A DNA stretch of 64,000 bases, from NCBI GenBank assembly GCA_958296065.1, contig CATQHX010000018.1:45900-109899 (forward strand), read 5' to 3'. The DNA is from Vicinamibacterales bacterium. GTDB lineage: Bacteria; Acidobacteriota; Vicinamibacteria; Vicinamibacterales; UBA8438. A model generated the notes under the pieces. It worked only from the letters and a program-made list of their open reading frames with translations, was not told the DNA's origin and did no database searches. The translations under genes were made by a program, and so were the position numbers. Within the stretch, counting starts at the first letter, position 1. Every line of letters starts with the position of its first letter. Shown piece by piece: positions 18,548 through 26,923 of the stretch.

Positions 18548-20194
18548 ATGAAGGCCAGGTTTTTCTGCACGTTCCTTCTCACCGCGGTCTGCGCCACCTT
18601 CGGGAAGCTGTCGCCTGTCGCGCTCGACGCTCGCCTCACGGCTGAGGCGCCGGTTGCCGAAGCCACGGCACAGGCCGATGCCTGCGCGGCCATCATGGGA
18701 GTCGACCTCGGCCTGCCGCACACGACGATCACCGTCGCCGAGGAGGTGGCGCCGCCCTTTGCGCCGCCTGAGACTTTCAGCTCCCAGGGGTTCACCGTCG
18801 AGGACGTATCGTTCTGCCGCGTCGCCGGGGTGGCGAGTCCCGAGGCGGGTTCGGAGATCCGGTTCGAGGTCTGGCTGCCGCACACCGACGACTGGAACGG
18901 CCGCTTCCAGGGGATCGGATCGGGGGGCTCGGCCGGCGCCATCCGCTACCGGCAACTCGCATCCGCGGTGGCCGGGGGCTATGCCGCGGTGGCGACCGAC
19001 AATGGCCACACCAGCACGAGCGGCTTCGACGGGAGCTGGTCGCTGGGGCACCCGGTGAGGCTGGTCGATTTCGGCTACCGCGCGCAGCACGAGGCGACCG
19101 TCGCCGGCAAGGCGGTCACCCGCGCCTATTACGGCCGCGACGCCGACTTCGCCTACTTCGTCGGCTGCTCGCAGGGCGGGCATCACGCCCTGATGGAGGC
19201 GCAGCGCTATCCCGACGACTACGACGGAATCGTGGCGGGTGCGCCGGCCAACTACTGGATCGGCCTGATGACGGCCGAGCTCTGGGCGGGGCTGGCCACC
19301 ACCCGCGATCCGGGACAGGATCTGCCTCGCGCCAAGTTGCCGGTGCTCGGCGCGGCGGTAATGGCGGCCTGCGATGGGCTCGACGGGCTGGTGGACGGAT
19401 TGATCGACGATCCCCGCGACTGCGACTTCGATCCCGGCGTACTGCTGTGTGCCGGGGAGGACGCCGCGGATTGCCTGACCGCGGGGCAGGTCGCCGCGGC
19501 AAGGGCAATCTACGCCGGGCCGGTGCGCGCGAGCACTGGGGAATCGCTGTTTCCCGGCTATGCGCTGGGCAGCGAGCACTTCGAGGCGCCGGACGGCCGC
19601 GGCGGCTGGGCCCGCTACTGGTCCGGCATCAGCGAGCCGGGCGGCAGCACGGCCCAGTTCATGAAGTACAGCGTGTTCGAGGATCCGGACTACGACCTGA
19701 AGGACTTCGACTTCGATGCGGACTGGGATCGGGCCAACAACCGCGCGCTGGGCAACGACGAAACCCTGGCCTCGGCGCTGAACGCCATCGACCCCGACCT
19801 GTCGGCCTTCAAGGCGGGCGGAGGCAAGCTGATCAGCTATCACGGCTGGGCCGACGCACTGATCACCGGTCACTATGCCGTGCAGTACTACGAGAGCGTG
19901 CTGGATGCGATGGGCGGGCTGGAGGAAACGACCGGCTTCTATCGGCTGTTCATGGCGCCCGGCGTGGCGCACTGCCGCGGCGGGCCCGGTCCCGATCGGT
20001 TCGACGCGGTAACCGCCCTCGAGCGCTGGGTCGAGCGGGGAGAGGCTCCCGACCGGATCATTGCGTCAAAGGTGGTGGACGGCGAGGTGCGCCGCACCCG
20101 TCCGCTTTGCGTCCACCCGCAGGTGGCCCGCTATGACGGCAGCGGCAGCATCGACGACGCGGCGAACTTCGCCTGCGTCAATCCGGCGGAATGA
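18548..20194 (+). CDS. Tannase/feruloyl esterase-family protein, secreted
   Basis: Starting at ATG 18548 (MKARFFCTFLLTAVCATF), the product is 548 residues with a signal peptide. It has the tannase-family alpha/beta-hydrolase features: nucleophile Ser208 in GCSQGGHHALMEAQRYPDDYDG, AGAPANYW, a downstream Asp region SYHGWADALI, and catalytic His in MAPGVAHCRGGPGPD. Conserved Cys pairs near Ser208 and the His fit the CS-D-HC disulfide typical of tannases. The enzyme should cleave esters of gallic, ferulic or similar phenolic acids in the periplasm or outside. It sits in a plus-strand run of secreted catabolic genes. Confidence 0.92.
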   Translation: MKARFFCTFLLTAVCATFGKLSPVALDARLTAEAPVAEATAQADACAAIMGVDLGLPHTTITVAEEVAPPFAPPETFSSQGFTVEDVSFCRVAGVASPEAGSEIRFEVWLPHTDDWNGRFQGIGSGGSAGAIRYRQLASAVAGGYAAVATDNGHTSTSGFDGSWSLGHPVRLVDFGYRAQHEATVAGKAVTRAYYGRDADFAYFVGCSQGGHHALMEAQRYPDDYDGIVAGAPANYWIGLMTAELWAGLATTRDPGQDLPRAKLPVLGAAVMAACDGLDGLVDGLIDDPRDCDFDPGVLLCAGEDAADCLTAGQVAAARAIYAGPVRASTGESLFPGYALGSEHFEAPDGRGGWARYWSGISEPGGSTAQFMKYSVFEDPDYDLKDFDFDADWDRANNRALGNDETLASALNAIDPDLSAFKAGGGKLISYHGWADALITGHYAVQYYESVLDAMGGLEETTGFYRLFMAPGVAHCRGGPGPDRFDAVTALERWVERGEAPDRIIASKVVDGEVRRTRPLCVHPQVARYDGSGSIDDAANFACVNPAE

Positions 20195-20333
20195 GGGCGG
20201 GCTCGTTCACACGGCGGCTTTCCGGCCGGTTGAGCTCCGAGCTCCATCAGCCGCGGACCGGCAAGGCGCTGTGCGTCTTTGCGCCACGGCCGGATCCGAC
20301 CATTGGACTGACGCTTACGCGGCCCGAACGGTG

Positions 20334-20339
20334 TACAAT
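20334..20339 (+). promoter_or_regulatory. Candidate -10 box TACAAT
   Basis: TACAAT lies 54 bp upstream of ATG 20393. No convincing -35 box is found at normal spacing. It stands out in the GC-rich intergenic region and is the best promoter candidate for the next gene. Confidence 0.35.
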
Positions 20340-20392
20340 ACCTGACTGGACTACATTTTCGGCCCGTCCGCGGCCGGCGAGGAGACTCAGGA

Positions 20393-21697
20393 ATGACCAC
20401 GCTCTCACGCATCTTGTCGGTCGTTGCGGCGCTCGGCGTTGTGATCGGAATGGCGGGTCCCGCGTCGGCAGCCAACGAGGCCGCGGCGACGTACTACGAG
20501 GACGTGCTGCCCATCGTTCAGGAGAACTGCCAGGCCTGCCACCGGCCGTCCGGCCACAACATCAGCGGCCTGGTGGCCCCGATGTCGTTCATGACCTACG
20601 AGGAGACGCGCCCGTGGGCCCGCGCCATCGCCCGCAAGGTGGAATCGCGCGAGATGCCGCCCTGGTTCGCGTCCGAGCCGAAGGGGGTCTTCGAGAACGA
20701 GCGCGGCCTGACCGACGCCGAGATCGACACGATCCTGACCTGGGTCGAGGCGGGCGCGCCCGCCGGCGACCGGGCCGCTGCGCCGCCGGCGCCGGTCTGG
20801 CCGGAGGACCTGCATGACGGGTGGTCCCACGGCAGGCCCGACTTCGTCGTCCGCATGGAAGAGCCGTTCGTGGTGCCGGACGACGCTTTCGACATCAACA
20901 TCTCGTTCGACGTCCGGATCCCGGAGGACGTCGTGCCGGAGGATGTCTGGGTGCGCGGCTGGGAGCTGCGCACGGGCGCCGAGGGCTCGGGCGTGCATCA
21001 CATGTGCGCGTTCGTGCGGCCCGAGGACGGCAAGGTCATCACCGGCGCCAACAAGTCGGCGGTGGCCCTGGGCGGCCTGCTGAGCTGCGTGGCGGAGGGC
21101 GGCGAGTCGGGGATGCTGCCCGACGGCTACGGCCTGCTGGTCGAGAAGGGCTCGGTCCTCAACCTCAACATGCACTTCAACAAGGAGCCGGGCCCCGGGA
21201 CCTCGTTCACGAGCCAGGCCGAGGTCGGGTTCTTCGTCGAGGACCGGCCGGTGGCCCACCAGGTCATCACCGACACGCTGGGCAACAACGGGTTCGAGAT
21301 TCCGCCGAACCATCCCCGCTACCGGGTCGGCATGGCCCGTACGCTGGAGAAGGACATCCTGGTGCTGAACCTCTGGCCGCACGCGCACCTGCGCGCGATC
21401 GCGTCCCGCTACACTGCCTTCTATCCCGACGGCACCGAGGAGCTGCTGCTCGACGTGCCGAACTACGACCAGGGCTGGCAGGTAACCTACAAGTACCGCG
21501 AGCCGAAGCTGCTGCCGAAGGGCACCCGCATCGAGGCGAGCTTCTGGTACGACAGCACGGAGGAGCGTGGCGTGCGGCAGGGATTCAACGCCGACCGCAG
21601 CGTGGGCTTCGGCCAGCGGACCAACGACGAGATGGCCCTCGCGTTCCTCAGCTACACCGAGCTCGACGACGCCTCGACGACGAACGATCAGGACTAG
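20393..21697 (+). CDS. Secreted c-type cytochrome fused to a copper-monooxygenase-like domain (copy 1)
   Basis: This 434-residue protein has a signal peptide (about 1-27) and a short cytochrome-like domain with heme motif C46-QA-CH (CQACHRPSG) and possible axial Met in MPPWF. A beta-sandwich region follows whose His pattern recalls PHM/DBH copper type II monooxygenases: H202-H203 (VHHMCAF), H261 (NMHFNK) and H330-x-H332 (PHAHLR). In PHM these positions bind CuH and CuM. No clear equivalent of the CuM Met was identified. A paralogue lies at 56192-57628. A periplasmic redox role, perhaps oxidising an organic substrate with electrons from the heme, is inference. The stop codon lies within a strong hairpin. 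Confidence 0.75.
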   Translation: MTTLSRILSVVAALGVVIGMAGPASAANEAAATYYEDVLPIVQENCQACHRPSGHNISGLVAPMSFMTYEETRPWARAIARKVESREMPPWFASEPKGVFENERGLTDAEIDTILTWVEAGAPAGDRAAAPPAPVWPEDLHDGWSHGRPDFVVRMEEPFVVPDDAFDINISFDVRIPEDVVPEDVWVRGWELRTGAEGSGVHHMCAFVRPEDGKVITGANKSAVALGGLLSCVAEGGESGMLPDGYGLLVEKGSVLNLNMHFNKEPGPGTSFTSQAEVGFFVEDRPVAHQVITDTLGNNGFEIPPNHPRYRVGMARTLEKDILVLNLWPHAHLRAIASRYTAFYPDGTEELLLDVPNYDQGWQVTYKYREPKLLPKGTRIEASFWYDSTEERGVRQGFNADRSVGFGQRTNDEMALAFLSYTELDDASTTNDQD

Positions 21698-21747
21698 GAG
21701 TCTGCGCCGCAGAACGCAACGAAGTGAGTTCTGCGGCGCAATCTCCT
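21696..21747. terminator. Strong hairpin overlapping the stop codon
   Basis: Bases 21703-21715 and 21728-21740 form a perfect 13-bp stem, extended by AGGAG (21696-21700) with CTCCT (21743-21747) after a 2x2 internal loop. It starts inside the TAG stop of the cytochrome gene. No T-tract follows, so it may act as an mRNA 3'-end stabiliser or a Rho-assisted terminator. Confidence 0.6.
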
Positions 21748-21836
21748 GGCGCGGTGGGGGATGGGCCGAAACGCCGAGCCAGCGAGGCGTTCGGGGCGCT
21801 AGCGTTCCAAGCTCGCCGATATTCGCGGGATAGCTG

Positions 21837-23150
21837 ATGCTTTCTATGAAGTCCGGTCTGCCGGTTTTTGCAATCGTTGCCTGCCTGCTGGTCCCGGCGC
21901 TTGCCGGGGCGCAGCAGGGCAACGCCAAACCCGCGCCGGCGGACGTCGTTCGCACGGAGCTCACCCTGAACCTGCGCCAGGTCGCGGTTTCCTTCGAGCC
22001 GGGCCTCGAGGCCGGCAACCCCGCTTATCGGGAGCTGCTGGCAGCGAGCGGATCCGCGTCGAGCACGCGGGTCCGCGTCGGCGCGATCGAGGCCCTGCCT
22101 GGGCTGCGCATCGGTACGCTCGACGGCTCGCAGCCCGGTGGCAGCGAGTCGGCGAACCCCGCCAACAAGACTCTGGATCTCTGGCTGGCCCGCACCGTCG
22201 GAGGTTGGTCGCTCGACTTGCGGGCGGAGACCGCCGTCGACGAGGACGAAACGGATGGCGGCGAGGAAGAGCGGAGCGAAGCGGGCGCGGACGCCGGCGG
22301 CGTCGGGCGGGACACGGCCGTGATCGGTCAGGTTGCGCTGGCTCGCGAGGCCGCCGGCACGCAGGCAACCTTCTCAGCCGCGCTGGCTCCCACCGGGGAG
22401 AGCGCCGGCCAGTTGGTGCTGCAATGGCGCGACCACCGCTGGACGGCGGATTTCCATTTCGCCGATCCTCCGGAGTCCGCTGAAGAAGCAGAAGGGGAGT
22501 CCGAGTCGGCCGACGAGAGCGAAGAGGCGGGCACGGACGACGTCGAGCCGGAAGGGGACGAACCCGACGAGGACGAACCCGACGAGGACGAGGGTCCCCG
22601 CGTTGCCAACGACACGGAATCGCTGCGGTTCGATTCCGACACGAGCGCCGGCTCTCGATTCCTGCAGCTCGCCGAGCGGCACGAGTCGGCCGTCGATGTG
22701 CCGGGTGACGCGCGTCTCGCCGTGCTCTTCTGGCAGGAGCAGAGCGTGGACCTCCCGGATTTCGCGGCGATCGAGTCGCTGGCCGACGGCGAAGTGCTGC
22801 GCTTGTCGCGGGCGGCGGTGCTCCGGCTCCGCAACGAGACACCGCTTCGGTTCGGCGACGCGGCGATTCCGACCGACAACCTGGCCCCGGGCTTTCCGGG
22901 CTCTTACGGCCTCTGGTTGAAGCGGCACGGAGACGGATGGCGGCTGGTGTTCAACCACGAGGCGGACTCGTGGGGCACACAGCACGATCCGACGTTCGAC
23001 GCGGCGGAGATCGACGTGGCGTACTCCCGGGACGGTCTCGCGACGCGTCCTTTCGGGGCCGCTCTCGTGCCGGTCGCGGCGCGCGCCGGACGGCTTGTCA
23101 TCCACTGGGGCGCCCACCAGTGGGCGGCCGACTACACGATTCCGGAGTGA
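21837..23150 (+). CDS. Secreted protein with two DUF2911-like halves and an acidic linker
   Basis: This 437-residue protein has a signal peptide (cleaved after LAGAQQ; start 21837 or 21846). The N-terminal half (about 35-215) and C-terminal half (about 265-437) look like versions of one domain: both have a segment with LWL(A/K)R...GW(S/R)L and end with GxLVxxWxxHxWxADxxx. The C-terminal half (GWRLVFNHEADSWGTQHDP) resembles DUF2911. The linker (about 218-260) is very acidic and contains repeated DEDEP units. No catalytic residues are evident. Function unknown; it is probably periplasmic. It lies between a cytochrome fusion and a copy of the paralogous secreted family. Confidence 0.65.
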   Translation: MLSMKSGLPVFAIVACLLVPALAGAQQGNAKPAPADVVRTELTLNLRQVAVSFEPGLEAGNPAYRELLAASGSASSTRVRVGAIEALPGLRIGTLDGSQPGGSESANPANKTLDLWLARTVGGWSLDLRAETAVDEDETDGGEEERSEAGADAGGVGRDTAVIGQVALAREAAGTQATFSAALAPTGESAGQLVLQWRDHRWTADFHFADPPESAEEAEGESESADESEEAGTDDVEPEGDEPDEDEPDEDEGPRVANDTESLRFDSDTSAGSRFLQLAERHESAVDVPGDARLAVLFWQEQSVDLPDFAAIESLADGEVLRLSRAAVLRLRNETPLRFGDAAIPTDNLAPGFPGSYGLWLKRHGDGWRLVFNHEADSWGTQHDPTFDAAEIDVAYSRDGLATRPFGAALVPVAARAGRLVIHWGAHQWAADYTIPE

Positions 23151-23287
23151 CCCGGTCCCGACCCGTTCGTCGAGTCGAGTGAACTCGGAGGTCCGCGCCG
23201 CACGCAAGTGGTGCGGGCGCGCGGATGCGCCACGCCCGTCATTCCCGCGGCGACGCGAAAGCGGACGTCGAGAAAGCGAGGGGTTCC

Positions 23288-24304
23288 ATGGCTGGACGGT
23301 TCATCGTTGCCGGTTTCGGAGCGGTTGTGTCGTTGATTGCGTTCCTGCCTGCCGCGGCCGGGGCTCAACCGGCCGCCGGCGAGTGGAGCGTTCCCCGCAC
23401 CCCGGATGGCTATCCGGACCTGCAGGGCGTCTGGGCGAACAACAATGCCACGCCGCTCGAGCGCCCCGCGGCGTGGGCGGGCAAGACGCGCCTGACCGAC
23501 GAGGAGCTTGCCGCGTTCAGAGCCGCCGCCTCCGACGTGACGGCGAACGGTCTCGATGCCGTGTTCGGCGATCAGTTGGCCTTGGCGGCCCTGGCCGGGA
23601 TCACCGACGTCGACTCTTACGATCCCGGGACCGGCAACTACAATCAGTTCTGGCTCGTCGAGCGCGACTTCGACAACCGAACCTCGCTGGTCGTCGATCC
23701 TCCCGATGGCCGGATTCCACCCCGGACGCCGGAGGCCGAGCGCGCCGGACGGGGGCAGCCGCCGCCTCCCATCGCGGAGAAGGCCGATTCGTGGGCCGAT
23801 CGCCCGCTGAGCGAGCGCTGCATCACCTTCGGTGTTCCGTCGCTCTTTGCCGGATACAACAGCTACTACCAGCTCTTTCAGAGCCGCGACCACGTCGTGG
23901 TCCTGATGGAGATGATTCACGACGCGCGGGTGATACCCATCGACGGACGACCGCACCCGAGCGGCAAGATTCGGCAATTGCACGGCGACTCGCGCGGCCG
24001 GTGGGACGGAGACACCCTGGTGGTCGAGACGACCAACTACTCCAGGCTCGGCTCCTTCTGGAGCGCCTCCGAGGATCTCGTGATCGTCGAACGGTTCACG
24101 CGCGTCGGACCCGATACCCTGCACTACGAGGTCACGTTCGAGGACTCGACGACGTGGACCAGTCCGTGGACGGTGGAGATCCCGCTCCGGCGGAGCCAGG
24201 ATCCGCTGTTCGAGTACGCCTGCCACGAGGGTAACCTCGGCATGGAGGGTATTCTCGCCGGCTATCGCGCCGAGGAACGTGCCGCGGCGGGCGGTGCCAA
24301 GTAG
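23288..24304 (+). CDS. Secreted protein of an uncharacterised paralogous family (copy 2 of 3)
   Basis: ATG 23288 gives 338 residues with a signal peptide (cleaved after AAGAQ). It shares the blocks of copy 1: GYPDLQGVWANN, GNYNQFWLV, RTSLVVDPPDGRIPP, SERC, SRDHVVVLMEMIHDARVIPIDGR, GRWDGDTLVVETTNY, ERFTRVGPDTLHYEVTFED and FEYACHEGNLGMEGIL. The first third is more divergent than in copies 1 and 3, for example GNYNQFW in place of GGYNNFW. Function unknown. The next gene begins 195 bp downstream behind its own promoter. Confidence 0.75.
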   Translation: MAGRFIVAGFGAVVSLIAFLPAAAGAQPAAGEWSVPRTPDGYPDLQGVWANNNATPLERPAAWAGKTRLTDEELAAFRAAASDVTANGLDAVFGDQLALAALAGITDVDSYDPGTGNYNQFWLVERDFDNRTSLVVDPPDGRIPPRTPEAERAGRGQPPPPIAEKADSWADRPLSERCITFGVPSLFAGYNSYYQLFQSRDHVVVLMEMIHDARVIPIDGRPHPSGKIRQLHGDSRGRWDGDTLVVETTNYSRLGSFWSASEDLVIVERFTRVGPDTLHYEVTFEDSTTWTSPWTVEIPLRRSQDPLFEYACHEGNLGMEGILAGYRAEERAAAGGAK

Positions 24305-24464
24305 CCGCAACCCGCGCGTTGGCGCCGCGCGGCTGGCCGCGGCATGCGGCGCACGCCCGGTCGCCAACGGGCTCGAATCGCGGTTGAGCGGGGGGCGCGC
24401 CGTCCGGCGGCAGCCAGCCGGCGCGCCGTCCCGAGACCTGCGGTTGGGCGCGGCTACTTCTCTC

Positions 24465-24493
24465 TTGAAATTCGCCGGGTCGAAACCTACAAT
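24465..24493 (+). promoter_or_regulatory. Sigma-70-type promoter giving a probable leaderless mRNA
   Basis: TTGAAA (24465-24470), 17 bp, TACAAT (24488-24493). A start point about seven bases downstream would fall on or next to ATG 24500, so the transcript would have no 5' leader unless ATG 24512 is used. Confidence 0.7.
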
Positions 24494-24499
24494 GCCCGG

Positions 24500-26923
24500 A
24501 TGACTCACAGCATGCGGAAGTGCATCCCCAGGATCGGAATCCTGTACGCGGGGTTGGTCTTGGCGGCGTCGGCGGGTCTGCCCACCGAGCTCTCCGCACA
24601 GGAACCGGTTTCGCCGTCGGCGCGCGCCGTCGCGCCAGCGGCAAGCGAGGCGCCGGCCGGTGCGGCCGACAGCCGGCAGTTGCTCAACCGCTACTGCGTG
24701 ACCTGTCACAACGACAGGCTCGAGACCGCCGGGCTCAGCCTGCAGGAACTGGACACCCTGCACGTCGCCGAGGGCGCGGAGACGTGGGAAAGGGTGGCGC
24801 AGAAGCTGCGCACCGGCACGATGCCGCCGTCCAACCGGCCGCAGCCGCCCGCCGAGGCGCGTCAGGCGATGCTCGAGTGGCTGGAGACGTCGCTCGACGC
24901 GGCGTCGGAAGCGAATCCGAACCCGGGCCGGACGGAGACCCTCCGGCGACTCAACCGCACCGAGTATCAGAACTCGATCCGCGACTTGCTGGCCCTCGAC
25001 ATCGACGCCACGGCGCTGCTGCTGCCGGACGAGAGCGGATATGGATTCGACAACGTGACGGTGGGGAATCTCTCGCCGGCGCTGCTCGACCGCTACATCT
25101 CGGCGGCGCGCAAGATCAGCCGGCTCGCGGTCGGGGCTCGGCAGGAGTCCGTCGAGAGCGCCGTGATCCGCGTGCCCCCGGACACTACCCAGGAAGCACA
25201 CGTGCCGGGGCTGCCGATCGGCACCCGGGGCGGCGTGGTCGTGTCGCACACCTTCCCTCAGGACGGGCAGTACGAGATCCAGGTGCTCCTGGCGCGCAAC
25301 CGTAGCGGCAACATCGGCGGCCTGCGCGATCCGCGGTCGCACGAGCTGCAGTTCCTGCTCGACCGCATGCCGATTGGGAGCTTCACGATCGCTCGGCCGG
25401 TCGACCGCGACGACACGCTGCTGGATCGGAACCTGAAGGTACGCGTGCCCGTCACCGCCGGCCCGCACCAGCTCGGGGTCACGTTCGCGCGGGACGGAGA
25501 CTCGGTGCCCGAGACCGAACGCCAACCGTTGCAGTCGCACTTCAACGAGACACGGCATCCGCGCGAGTCGCCTGCCGTCTACCAGGTAACGGTGACCGGG
25601 CCGTACGCGCCGCAGGGAGCTACCGACACCCCGAGCCGCAGCCGCCTCTTCGTCTGCCGGCCGGCCGGGCCGACCGACGAGGAGCCGTGCGCACGGGAGA
25701 TTCTCTCGACCCTGATGCGTCGCGCCTTCCGGCGGCCGGTGACGGCGGAGGACGTCGAAGGGCCGCTGTCCTTCTACCGCGAAGGACGGGCCGCGGGCGA
25801 CTTCGACAGTGGCATCGAGAAGGCGCTGGCCGCGGTGCTCATCAACCCGGAGTTCCTGTTCCGCGTGGAACTGGACCCGCAGGACGTCGCCAGCGGCGCG
25901 TACCGGATCAGCGACCTGGAGCTGGCATCCCGCCTGTCGTTCTTCCTGTGGAGCAGCATTCCTGACGACGAGCTCCTCGATGTGGCGATTCGCGGCGAGC
26001 TCAGCCAGCCCGACGAGCTCGAGCGGCAGACGCGCCGGATGCTCGCGGATCCGCGATCCTTCAACCTCTCGACCAACTTCGCCGGGCAGTGGCTCCAGCT
26101 TCGCAACTTGGTGTCCGTCAGCCCGAACCCGCGCCTGTTCACGGATTTCGACGACAACCTGCGCCGCGCGATGCGGGAGGAGACGGAGCGCTTCTTCGAC
26201 AGCGTGCTGCGCGAGAACCGCGGCGTGGCGGATCTGCTCGACGCGGACTACACGTTCCTCAACGAGCGGCTGGCCAAGCACTACGGGATCCCCGGCGTGT
26301 ACGGGACCCGCTTCCGCCGGGTGGAGCTCGATCCCGAGAGCCGGCGCGGCGGGCTGCTGCGGCACGGCAGCATCCTGTCCGTGACCTCGTACGCGACCCG
26401 CACGTCGCCGGTGATCCGCGGTGTGTGGGTGCTGTCCAACATCTTCGGCGCGCCGCCGCCGCCGCCGCTTCCCAACGTTCCCGCCCTCGAAGAGAACGAG
26501 GTGGTCGCCAACCTGCCGATGCGGGAGCGGCTGGCCGCGCACCGGAGCAACCCGGTCTGCGCGAACTGTCACCGCACGATCGACCCGGTCGGGTTCGCAC
26601 TGGAGAACTTCGATGCAGTGGGCCGCTGGCGCGATCACGAAGGGGACACCGCTTCCATCGACGTGTCCGGAGGGCTGCCCCTGGTGGGCGAGTTCAACGG
26701 GATCGACGGCCTGGAAGCGGGGCTGCTGAGCCGCACCGATCTGTTCGCCGGCACGATTGCCGAGAAGCTGCTGACGTTCGCTCTCGGGCGTGGCGTCGAG
26801 TACTTCGACCAGCCGGCCATTCGCCGGATCCTGCGCGCCACCGAGTCGGACGGTTACAGCCTGTCGTCGCTCGTCGTGGAAATCGTCAAGAGCGTTCCAT
26901 TCCAGATGAGGAGATCGTCATGA
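24500..26923 (+). CDS. DUF1592-type planctomycete cytochrome protein (DUF1587/1592/1588/1585)
   Basis: This 807-residue protein has a signal peptide (about 1-34) and a c-type heme motif C66-VT-CH near the N-terminus (RYCVTCHNDRLETAGLSL). The DUF1587, DUF1592, DUF1588 and DUF1585 modules follow in the usual order (LNRTEYQNSIRDLLAL; RAFRRPVTAEDVE; LASRLSFFLWSSIPDDELL; RRGGLLRHGSILSVTSYATRTSPVIRGVW). A second CxxCH (C687-AN-CHRTIDPVGFALENFD) lies near the end. Such proteins are frequent in Planctomycetes, Verrucomicrobia and Acidobacteria, always beside a DUF1552 protein as here. The role is unknown; the two heme sites suggest a periplasmic redox function. The stop overlaps the next ATG (ATGA). 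Confidence 0.93.
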   Translation: MTHSMRKCIPRIGILYAGLVLAASAGLPTELSAQEPVSPSARAVAPAASEAPAGAADSRQLLNRYCVTCHNDRLETAGLSLQELDTLHVAEGAETWERVAQKLRTGTMPPSNRPQPPAEARQAMLEWLETSLDAASEANPNPGRTETLRRLNRTEYQNSIRDLLALDIDATALLLPDESGYGFDNVTVGNLSPALLDRYISAARKISRLAVGARQESVESAVIRVPPDTTQEAHVPGLPIGTRGGVVVSHTFPQDGQYEIQVLLARNRSGNIGGLRDPRSHELQFLLDRMPIGSFTIARPVDRDDTLLDRNLKVRVPVTAGPHQLGVTFARDGDSVPETERQPLQSHFNETRHPRESPAVYQVTVTGPYAPQGATDTPSRSRLFVCRPAGPTDEEPCAREILSTLMRRAFRRPVTAEDVEGPLSFYREGRAAGDFDSGIEKALAAVLINPEFLFRVELDPQDVASGAYRISDLELASRLSFFLWSSIPDDELLDVAIRGELSQPDELERQTRRMLADPRSFNLSTNFAGQWLQLRNLVSVSPNPRLFTDFDDNLRRAMREETERFFDSVLRENRGVADLLDADYTFLNERLAKHYGIPGVYGTRFRRVELDPESRRGGLLRHGSILSVTSYATRTSPVIRGVWVLSNIFGAPPPPPLPNVPALEENEVVANLPMRERLAAHRSNPVCANCHRTIDPVGFALENFDAVGRWRDHEGDTASIDVSGGLPLVGEFNGIDGLEAGLLSRTDLFAGTIAEKLLTFALGRGVEYFDQPAIRRILRATESDGYSLSSLVVEIVKSVPFQMRRSS

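Noticed and set aside
23132..26638. 1168-codon minus-strand open frame
   Set aside because: It lies opposite several genes with clear family motifs (the paralogous secreted protein and the DUF1592 cytochrome). Its product is Arg/His/Gly rich with no signal or domain, as expected for a shadow frame in GC-rich DNA.
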